Below are positions 34,601 through 46,600 of a DNA stretch of 64,000 nt, in pieces (position 1 is the stretch's first letter; each line of letters begins with the position of its first letter). Source of the DNA: Tridacna crocea (Eukaryota > Mollusca > Bivalvia > Cardiida > Cardiidae); the NCBI GenBank assembly GCA_943736015.1, contig OX031063.1:46764672-46828671 (forward strand). Direction: 5' to 3'. The position numbers and the translations under genes were made by a program. The notes under the pieces were generated by a model. The model was not told the DNA's origin and did not search any database. It was given only the letters and a program-made list of their open reading frames with translations.

Positions 34601-37600
34601 TTTAGTTTAGGATGTAGTTGTTTGTTTAAACTTCCATAAACATATCTAAATACGTTACTTTCCTTATGGTTTGATTTGAAAGGTACACTTTCAACTTCAA
34701 CGAAAATTCTTAGATTTCCTTGTACAATGCACTCGTCAGATCTTTCCTCAAAACTATTCTCATGCTTGATCTACACGAGACTGTGTCGCCGTGCTAGGTA
34801 CTTTGATTAGTTATATTTATATAAGCACACAACCGGATGCAGGTCCATCGGAAGTATTTTATATCCAGAATAATAAAGTATGTGCACATGGAATGATAGT
34901 CACTTTAAAGTAAACTGATAAAAGGGTCTTCAGGTAACTGTGGCCGTTCTTTATATTTTTCTCTCTTAAACTTTTATCAGTTGTTGAAAAGCCAGAGGGA
35001 CGGAAACAGCCAGAGGAGATTGACGAGGGAGAAAAATTCGGGGTAAGTTAATAAACGGCTATACAACTGACTTCTCTTATTTAACCGTCTTCATCTGGGA
35101 CATTTAACTTCGAACGTTTAAGTTTGAGCGGTGCACTGTGAAAATGATGTATACTGCATCTTTGCAAGATCTATACAGTGCAAGTTATTACATACTTATA
35201 GACCCATAAACAGAGTATATTTCATCAGCTTGTGGTTAATATGGGGAAATATTTGCATGTTAACCACAAGCTGATGAAATGAATTATATATTATGTTTCC
35301 CCTGGTTATTTTGTCAACGAATGCCACTTTTAAAAACAGTAAAACAAAGTAGAACAAAAAAGTAGTTCCAGATTTTCGGCAGGGGGAAAATATTCACTGT
35401 GACGGGAAAATAATTCCCCCCCAGCTTAAATTACGGCATTTCTTTATCCATAACATTTCTAAAAATAGACACATGAAATATAATATACCTGTATACAACT
35501 GACTTCTCTTATTCAAACGTCTTCAGCTGGGACATTTAATTTCGCGCACTGTGAAAATGATGTATAATGCATTTTTGCAAGATCTATACAGTGCAAGTTA
35601 GACCCATAAACAGAGTATATTTCATTAGCTTGTGGTTAATATGGGGAAATATTTGCATATTAACCACAAGCTGATGAAATAAATTATATATTATATTTCC
35701 CCTGGTTATTTTGTCAACGAATGCCACTTTTAAAAACAGTAAAATAAAGTAGAACAAAAAAGTAGTTCCAGATTTTCGGCAGGGGGGAAAATATTCAAAG
35801 TGACGGGGAATAATTCCCCCCAGCTTAAATCACGACATTTCTTTACCCATTACATTTCTAAAAATAGACACATGAAATATAATATACCTGTATACAACTA
35901 ACTTCTCTTATTTAAACGTCTTCATCTAGGACATTTAATTTCGAACGTTAAATATTTGAGCAGAGCACTGTGAAACGGCTGTATACTGCAACTTTGCATG
36001 GTTAATACTGAGCAAGTTACCACATAATTATAGACCCATAATACGCATTCTGTCTGACAGCCGACAGCACCATGGTACAGAATCGTATTTGGACGTGCAG
36101 AAAATTTAAAAGGTAACAAAAAGTTTCGATTCATGTCAGCCTGCGCGGTTCGCGCAGGCTGACATGAATCGAAACTTTTTGCAGATGCTTTAAGCCCCCC
36201 TTTTCCACACTGCATTGCTCGTCCTTGTCTGCGCATGTCATTCTTGGAAGATTCGACCTGTCTTATATGACGCATCACCCATTTCCCGATACTTGGGAAA
36301 AGTAGGACTTATACTGAAGCTAAATCCAATACTGAAGCTAAATCCAAGCCTGTAGGGACTGTTTGAATAAAATGGCCGGTGCATATAGGTTACCTGCTAG
36401 CTGATTATAACTGAATAAATCGCTCTAGGTCGCGTTTTACTGAGTAAACGTTTATTTTATTTTGAAATTCAAAGTAACAGTTGTCCTTTTGAAAAATTAG
36501 TCCACTTATGTACCCAGAATGTCCGTATTAGATAGATGTGTATTTGCAGAATGCCATCTAGTAGGAGATAATGATTGCTCGTTTCCTTTCTTTTGTCAGG
36601 AAGAAGAGCTCATATGCGGATCGTCCCGAAGAGCGACAGTGCTATCAAAGAATGACGTGGAAATTTTGTTCTTGCACAGAGTTGTAAGTATGATGTTACA
36701 TGTCTTACACTTGCATTTGAGCTGGGCTATGGCAAAAGGGGTTTATTATCATACTGCAAAGAAATTTTTTGCGATCTGATTGGATAATATGCCCCGAACA
36801 TACAATATCATGTTCATTGGCAAAAAGCAACGTAAAATCAGTTTCCCTTTCAGGAGCCCCCTATACATAACTACATTCTCAACACAACATCTAAAATGGC
36901 GGCGTCGATCAAGATTAACATCAAGATATGCTCCAAGCTGCATGTTTTAGCACGTATTACCAAGGTTTCAGTGACGTCAGTTTTCACTGAATTGGGGGCA
37001 CTCGGAAGGGAAATTCTACTTCCCCAGTGTACTCATTTTTTAAACCAAGAAACATGTAAAATTCGCTTAAGCAAACGTTGGAATGGTAAAACTTTGCAGT
37101 ATAATAAACTCGTTGTACGGTCAGATGACAGGCGACTTGGAAACTTGTTCACGGCTGTGGTGAATTATGTTGTCACCTCGCCTTCAGGTTGGGGCGACAC
37201 GATTCACCACATCCGTGAAAAGGTTTCCAAGTTCCCTGCCACCGGACGTTACAACTAATAATGCCCCTCCATGTTACATTATATCAAATAAGTCATCACA
37301 TAATTATCCATTTCATCTAACAGCATGCTTAGTCTTTAAGTAGAGTGGTCCCTATATACATGTATAAAAAAAATGTACCAAACACAAAATGTTTCAACCC
37401 ACGACAGCCTGTTTAATGCAGAGAAATGACCCTCCCCTACAAAATGACTCATGGATCATTCCATTACGTAGAGAAATGACCAATGGGTCATTACTCTACG
37501 TAGAGAAATGACCCGGGTCATTATTCTGCGTAAAGAAATAACCCTCTGGGGTCATTTCTCCACGTAGAATAATGACCCAGGTCATTCCTCTACGTAGTGA

Positions 37601-40600
37601 AATGACCCATGGGTCATTTTTTGGGGGAGGGTAATTTCTCTGCATTACACCTGCACAGAGTGCACCGGCTAACACGAGTCGATTCGTTTTGCAGATGCAT
37701 TAACCCTTTCCCAAACAATCCCTGGTTTTTACGGGTCTGAAATAGAAGCCTTTTGAAAACATTGTGGGAAAAGGAGAAAATGCTGGTAACCAGCATTTTC
37801 TCCTTTTCCCACAATGTTTTCTACCCTATAATATAGAAAAATCAACTTTTCAGCAACTGTTTATTTGTCATCAGCAAAATGCTTTCTATTTGATCTGGTC
37901 CAAAGTTTGCCGTTTGGGAAAGGGTTAAATACCCTTTTCACAGAGCATGGTTCATTTACATGTTAGCATTAACTCTAACTTTTTCTTTCATTTCAACTTT
38001 TTTTCCGCATATTTCTTGTCTTGATATTTACATAAATTCTTACATAAAAATTAAGAGTTCAAACGAAAGAAAGTTACGCTTGATCTGGGACAGGCTGTAT
38101 TTTGCTCACTTTTATCTGCCATACAATGGCCGTCCGCAGGTCTAATTTGGTATCTTTTATACGACATAATAATCTTTTATTCTACGTCTCTTTTCAAAAG
38201 AACAATGATATTGAATGGACCTTTTGTGAGCAAGCTGTCTGTCTCGTATACTGCCAATGTAGACCTTGGTAAACTGACTCTAATATAAACTGATAATCGT
38301 TCGGTAATGCGGTTGATATTCAGAAAATAAACTTAGATGAGGAAGATTTTAACCTTTGCACCGCCTTTCTCAACTGTGATTGCTTTTACGGCCAGTGTAG
38401 ATTAAGATCAGACTGCACAAAACGTGCAGTCTGATCTTTAATCTACAATGTCCTCTTTGTCGAGACATTCGGACAATATAGGCCTTAATCTTTAGGCCGC
38501 TAAGCTTGACTTACTGACCTTTTGCGGACAGTGTAGATCAAGATCAGACTGCACAGAACGTGCAGTCTGATCTTGGATCTGCACTGTCCAATAAGGAGAT
38601 ATCTTTCCTACAAAATACCTTTAAAACATGATAACTTGGGTTTATTCTGTCGTCTTGGAAAGTTTCATTTAATGTTACTTAGCCGGATAAGGATTAATAC
38701 CGCATTCAGTTTGGTCCTTTTTGTAGATCTAAAAATGTGACACATCACGCCAAAAGGAATCTTCTAGAAACTGCGCAAAGTGTCAACCCTGGTCAGACTG
38801 CGCAAATTGCGCAGTCTGACCAGGGTTGACACTTTGCGCTTTAATGACATCTTCTGCATGAAATCGGTCATTGTACCTTGTTATACAATCGTTTTTGAAT
38901 TATCAACTTAAACAGACCTGGACTATCGTTGATCTGTTTTCATCTAATTGATGTACAGAATTCCCAGATGGTCCCTTTTTGCGTGATGGATCACAAGTTT
39001 ATTTTTTATTCATATGGCGCTCTGTGAATCAAACGGAATCATGTTATCTAACTTTTTTATTATAATTGACACACAAAAAAGATATCATTTTTATCCGTGC
39101 ACAAGGTTTTCTCTGCATTACAAAGAATCTATAATCTATAATCGCAAATCGATTTCAGATGTAAATGAAATGAAACCTTGCTCTTTTGAAAGAGGGCCTA
39201 ATGCATCTCAGTGGTACTTGGTACTTAGTAATCATCACGTGATTATGGACCCATAAAGCCCATTTGTCTTACAGTCGACTGAATCGTACGGTACACTGGT
39301 TCTTGGACATGCTGAAAACTGACCGATAGCGAAAAGTTTGGGCCCAGGTCAGCCTGCGTGGACTTCGCAGGCTGACCTGGGTCGATATTTTTCGCAGATG
39401 CATTAAGCCCCCTTTTTAAAGAGTATGGTTCATTCAAATGCGAAACCTACATGTATAAGAGAGAAATTCATTAATAATCAAACCTGAGTATATAAATTTT
39501 CCAAACCGTTGTAAAAATGCGCTCATAAGCTAACTTTCTTAAGTTTTGAGTATGAAGGAAGGGGACGGCTGGGGCCAGAGACAAAAACTGAAATCTACAG
39601 TACAAATATTTTTTAGTTACATGTAACGTTACTTTCGGCAGAATGCCCTCGCAAAGTTCGTCCGTATAATGTACCTGTATATAGCAAGCTGGAAATCACA
39701 TGGAATTCACGTAAGAACCTGTAATAGTAACCTCAGATGGGAAGGAGAAAAATCCATATGGTTTCCAACAGGCGAAAAGGGGCACTCGACATTTTGCGTG
39801 AAGTTTAGTCACGGATCAGCCTGCGCAGTCTGCTAATCCGAGACGACACTTTATTACTACATTAGATCTTGTCCTTCAGTAGACATGCGCAAAACAGAAA
39901 ATGACATTAAAACGGAAAGTGTTGTATCGGATTAACATGCAGGGACTGCGCAGGCTGATTCGAGGCGACACTTTACGCAAATGTCCGAATGCCCCTTTTC
40001 GCGTGTTGAAGGCTATTTCAAAGGCGCTATTGACGAGCACTGAATACTGATTGATATTTCTTGTGTTGTATTTGTGATTAGCTATAGATTTCCAGCGAGA
40101 TTCGTTCCACTGCTATTTTCTATAGAACACGACAATTCTTTGCTAGGCTGTCACCATGAAGAATTTATTGTTGTTTGAATGATGGTTGATTTATTAATAT
40201 AGTGCTTTAAGCTGCTTTAAACGTTGCTACAGTTATATCATGGCAGCAGCTCTACGACTCGTGTCCTCGATTTCAAATTTGACTGATAATAGGTAAAACT
40301 AAGTTTTAACCATTTCACTTAACCCATCACCACACAATCCCTACTTTTGACGATTCTGAGAAAGAAGCCTTTGGAAAACATTGTGGGAAAAGGAGAAAAT
40401 GCTGGTAACAATGTTTTCTACCCTTAACAAAACAAATTTCAAGTTTTCAGTCACTTTTATTCTATCGTCTGCAAATGCTTTCAATTTTTCACAATCCTAA
40501 AAATACTGCTGTTTGGTAATGAGTTTTAAAAACAAACTGAGCGCTAACCTATGGCTAGCTTTTCTTTACTTCAAATTCAATTAAAAAGCTCACTGATGAC

Positions 40601-43600
40601 AATACCCTTTTTAAAATGTTTGACCCCATAAAGGTTTATTTAATCATTTTAAACCGTTAGGATTCTATTTCTTTTCTTTTTCTTTCTATAACACCGCCGT
40701 GTTAACCTAATTCTAAAATTAAATATTCGAGACTCAAATCCATGTACTCATACACTCATTTCCGACGTCCAATGATTTTCCTTGGTTCCAAACCTCGGGG
40801 AAAATAAAAGTGGTAGTAGTAGTAGAAATTGTAAACTGAGATGTCCGTTGTTGTTTTCTGTATTTGATGATGGTTTTGCCATTTTCGTATTTTTTCGTAG
40901 TTTATAATCGAAGATCTATGGAGACAGGCACCTGTTACCAAGGGTTTCATTAACTCATTACTCCTTTATCCCACAATGTTTTCTACCCTTCACAAAACAA
41001 ATCTCAAATTTTCAGTCACTTTTATTTCTTCGTCTGCAAATGCTTTCGATTTGGACAAGAATAAAATATTGTCGTCTGATAATGAGTTAACCCTTTACCA
41101 CACAGCAGAATTTTAGCCCTATCGAAATGGAAAGCATTTGTAGTCGATAATTTCACAGTGGCTCAAATGATGCATTTTTTTTTTTATCAAGTAGAAAACT
41201 TTGTGGGAAAAGGAGAAAATGCTGGTTACCAGCATTTTCTCATTTTCCCACAAAGTTTTCAAAAGGCCTTTTCCTCAGAGTCATTAAAATTCGTCATTGT
41301 TGTGGTACAGGATTAATCGATATCGAACAGAATGGGTTTTTATTACCATCAGTATTAATGTGATCAACACCTTCACAATACCGACATTCTCTTGTGTATT
41401 TCGAAAATCACGGATCAAAGAAAACATCTGCGCGGGCAATTGCCTTTTGATGCATTTTTTTGGATATTACCTTTCTTTTCAGGTATTGTACTTTTACTTT
41501 TTAACTCAAAATCAAATTTAGATTTACATAATTATTATGTAAACTTGACTATTAGAAAGTGACAGGATGTATTTAAATATACAAGTCATGTGCTATAAAA
41601 ACGAGGTAAAGAGCATCTGTCAAAAAGACTACGTATCACTCTGACTTTCCTCATTTAACCCACTACCGCCCCTGAGATGCCCCTGAGAAAGAAGCCTTTA
41701 GAAAACATTGTGGGAAAAGGAGAAAATGCTGGTAACCAGCATTTTCTCCTTTTCCAACAATGTTTTCTATTTTTCACAAAACAAGTTTCAATTTTTCCGT
41801 CACTTTTATTTTGTCGTCTGCAAGTTCCTTCGATTTGGACCGGTCTAAAATTTTGTCGTTTGGTAAAGGGTTAAGTCTTTAAATTCTTCCTTACGAAATG
41901 ATTTTTTTTTTTTTCAGAGAAATTTGTGAATGCTCTTGCGTTAAAGGGCTAAATGGAACAAAAAGAAAACATTCTGGTTGGATTATTGCATGTAATTGTA
42001 TGGAAAAAATTATGGAACAAAGTTTTGGTAGTATTTATCAGGGGTTTACAATAGAATCGGACTTCCTGCAAAAGTCTAACTACGTGTATTTTTGCAGCAA
42101 TGAGAGAACAACATACTTGAGAAACAAATTATGATAGAAGAAAGTAACCCGTCTATGGAAAGTCTGTGGCTTAGCTTTTTATTGATCTGTAGTGGACAGT
42201 GCTGATCAAGATCTGTGCAGTCTGATCTTTCATCTAACTTGTTCTAAAAAGACATGCTTCTCCCCACAGTAATGCCTCCGAAACATGAAAATTGGGACTT
42301 AAAATATCGGGTGAAACGTTGGATCATTTAATTGACAGGATTGATTAATTGATTGATTGATTGATTGATTGATGCCGCTTTCAACATTATTTCAGATACA
42401 TCGCGGCGGCCAGTGCACCTGTCCATGCTTTCCATGGATTTTTTTTTTTTTTGGGGGGGGGTACCAGTACTCTGCACAATTTTCTCTCCAAGCCACTGGC
42501 TGCTTTTCTGAATAACCGTCGCCGAAATAATGGTCAGCGGTAAGAAACAAATTAATTCTATCGCAATGACTATCATCATTCCTCGAAAAGAAAATTGCCG
42601 AGCCGGGGATCGAACACTTAACCCCCTATTCTCAAGTCCTGTGCAGTTCACAATGAGCTTTTGGGGCTCGGCTTTTTAACGGGATAGAGGCTAACAGCCA
42701 CGTGAAAAAAAGGCTCTTGAAAACACCATGGGAAGAGTATATCTTTGGACCTACTGGTAACGGATGTCAACGTCAAAACTCATATATTTTATATAACGTG
42801 CTTACAATCTAAACCAGTCTAAAATTTTGTCATGTGATAGAAAAATTAACCAATCAATTTTTGTTTGGTCAATTACAAATTTTATCATGTATCCCGAACC
42901 AGTATTCCCTACCCCACTCTTTTTTTTTTCAAATTTTACCGAAGCCTAACTTTAACGTTTGAAATACAAAACTTTGTTATTTTTCGTTCAATCGAAATTA
43001 ATACATTGTTTGCTCTCCTCTCTCGATAATCGTTGTTTACAATAGAAGAGCAAATCAAATATTGGAATTGAAGTGCCTATTGTGGGCTTTAACTAATTGA
43101 AAACCGTTTTAATTCTTTACCAAACGACAAAATTTTGAACTTGACCAAATTGAAAGTATTTGCAGACGACAAATAAGATGGAGCTCTTTCTTTGATAGAA
43201 TAGAAAACCTTGTGAGAAAAAAGGAGAAAATGCTGCTTACCAGCATTTTCTCCTTTTTCCCACAAAGGTTTCAAAAGGCTTCTTCCTCAGGGTCGTTAAA
43301 ACTCGGGGTTGTATGGTTAAGTGTTAAGTGGTTAGCCTTGGTCAAATATAATTCAAGTAACAAATCCAAAAATTTATTTTTATGTTTATCATCCGAACTG
43401 ATTGATAATTCAACAGAATAGAACAGAATATTTAAAAACTATACTCTGTGAAAAGGTGGTTTAATCCATCTACAAAAACTATTATTATACTGCAAAGAAA
43501 CTTCTCGTGATCCGATTGGTTAACATGCCGGGAACATATATCATGTTCCCTGGCAAAAACCACGTAAAACCAGTTTCCCTTTTGAGTACCCCGAAAATAT

Positions 43601-46600
43601 CAATACACGTGCAACACAACATCCAAAATGGCGGCGTCGATCGATCACCAGACGGCACATTTATGCACCAAACTGCACGTTTTAGTGACGTCAATTTCCA
43701 GTGACGTCAGTTTTCGTTGAATTTGGGGCACACAGAAGGGAATGTCTATTTCGTTAGCATAGTCGATTCGTGAAATTATAAAACAGGAAAATTTTGCTTA
43801 ACGCACTTTGAAAGGGTAAAACTTTGCAGTATAATAAATTCGTTGTACGGTCAGGTGGCAGGGGACTTGGAAACTTGTTCACGGCTGTGGTTAATCATGT
43901 CGGCACCTCGCCTTCGGCCACCTGATCGTAAAACTAATATAGTCCGCATAGTCCGCACAGGCTTGTATGACCACAGTGGATTTTGGTGCAATTGGTATAT
44001 GGCTTGCAACAGGCGTAAATAGGCATTCGGACATTTGGATCAGCCAGCGAAATTGGCGTAGACTAATCTTAAAGGGCACTTAACGACTAGATCTACATCA
44101 GATTTTGTACTACAGAAGACTTGCGTAGAACGGAAAATTAAATCAAAACGGAATGTGTTTTTTCGGATAGTCCGCGCAGGCTAATCCGAAACGACACTTT
44201 GCGCAAAAGTTAAAATGCCCCATTTCGCGTGTCGCAAGCCATAACATGCTCTGCATGTCGATGAGCCGTTTTACTTTTAATGCAGCTGGTTTTATGACGA
44301 AATCAAAAATGGCGGTACACAAGAAATGAATGGGACACTAATTTTTCTAAGCAGAACATTCTCAGTCCAAAACTAATGTTAACTATCGATATACATCTAC
44401 ATGACAGTCTTCCATTTATTAATGACCCATTTTTTAGCACATTTAAGAACTTAAGTTGCCTTCAAGTTCGACCAGACCAAGACAGCACAGATTATTATAC
44501 TGCAAAGAAATTTCTCGTGATCTGATTGATTAACATGCCGGGAACATATATATCATGTTCCTTGGCAAAAACAATGTACGGGTAAGGCCAGTTTCCCTTT
44601 TGAGTGACCCGTAAACATCACTACACGTGCAACACGACATCCAAAATAGCGACATTTATGCACCAAACTGCAAGTTTTAGTGGCGTCAGTTTCGGTGACG
44701 TCAGTTTTCATTGAATTGGGGCACTCAGAAAGGAATTTCTATTTCGTCAGCATGCTCGATTCGTGAGATAGTAATACAGGAATATTACGCTTAACGCGCT
44801 TTGAAAGGGTAAAACTTTGCAGTGTAATAAATTCGTTGTAGGGTCAGGTGGCAGGGGACTTGGAAACTTGTTCACGGCTATGTCGAATCATGTCGCCACC
44901 TCGCCTTCTGCTCGAGGCAACATGATTCACCACAGCCGTGAACAAGTTTCCAAGTCCCCTGCCACCTGACCGTACAGCTAATACTGTCGCACCAGAGCTA
45001 ATCCTCGATCAACACTGTTTATGCACTTTGTAGTTATTTTCTGCACAAAAGCAACACTGAAATTGCACACTTTAGATCTTGAAAATGTCTGTGGTGCTCT
45101 AAGCGTTAACAGGATTAAAGGGAGAACAAAGAACAAAACAGGCGAACGTGTACCACAGTGACATGTGAAACTGAGAGATTGTTATAAACAACACAAAAAC
45201 CTACGTTTACCCTTAGATTACTGAGTAAACAAGCAATTTCGTTGAAATGATATCCGCGCCAATTAACTTACTTGACCGCGGTTCTTAAAATCGCTCCCAG
45301 TCGGTAACGTTTAACTCTTTACCACACAATCCCTGCTTTTAACGAGAAATAAGCCTCTTGAAAACATTGTAGGAAAAGCACAAAATACTGGTAACCAGCA
45401 TTTTCTCCTTTTCCCACAATGTTTTCTATCCTTCCCAAAATAAATTCAATTTCTGAGTCATGCTTATTTCGTCGTCTGCAAATGCTTTCAACTTGGACTA
45501 TGTTTTTGATTTTGTCGTTTTGGTAAAGGGTTCATCCAACAACAGGCTGGAACATGAAGTTGAGCGGTTCTTGAACACGCAGAAAATTTACTCAAAGCAA
45601 AAAGTTTCGACCCAGGTCAGCCTGCGCGGATTGCGCAGGCTGACCTGAATCGATACTTTTTGAAGATGTATTGAATCCCTGAATCACAAATCAGGCCTCA
45701 TGTAAAATGAAATTTTATCTGTCAGATTTCTCATGAATTTGCTTTTTTTCCCTCCCTCCAAGATAATCTTACTTTATTGTCACAGGCTATAAGGAATAGG
45801 AGAGGACCGTCTGTAAGTTCAATAACCAAAAAATAAAATCGATATCCATATCGTGCGAAACCGAACCCTCAACCCGTTACATAGATTAAATGAAATCATG
45901 AAGTTGGTCACGTTAGTAAAAACCCATATAATTCATGTTTATTTTTTCATGGAAAAAATATTCTTATCGGATAGTGTAGATCAAAGATTGGACTACACAG
46001 AACGTGCAGTCTAATCTTGGTCTACACTGTTCGTAAAAGGCAACGGAGTCCCGCCTAGGCGCCCAGGGCTTATTGTATCCAAGTGTGGGCTGCTCTAAGT
46101 GATATCATATCGATTGGTTTATATTACGAGTTCAGATTAGCTGCATACAACAGTAAAATTGAAGAATAAAATCAGACATAAGTTCTTAGTTGATCCGATA
46201 TCACATGGATTTATATTAGATTCTATTATTCTGTTATATATTGTAAGTCTCCCTTTCATTTCTGTATAAAAAGAAAAATACTCATCTAAATTGAAAGCAT
46301 TGGCACACGGCAAATCTAATGTGGTTCCAAGTACATGTACTAATAATTTGAGCGATGGTCTGTGAAAAAGCGGGGTGGGGAAGCGGGGGCGTCTTAATGT
46401 ATCTCCGCAAAGTATCGACTCAGGTTGGCCTGCGTATTACGCGCAGGCTAACCTGGGTCGATACTTTTCGCTATCGGTCAATTTTCTGTTATTCCAAGGA
46501 CCAGTCTACCACAAGATTAGGTCGGCTATGAAGAAAATGGTTATTAAGGATCCATAACTATGGCTTGCTTAGTATTATGCATCACAGAGATGCATTAAGC

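Noticed and set aside
36896..37258. 120-codon open frame
   Set aside because: It reads through the family I MITE and its side hairpin.
45784..45826. Short similarity to exon 18 (GAGAGGACCGTCTGT)
   Set aside because: Only 15 bases match and the surrounding frame is not open; probably chance.
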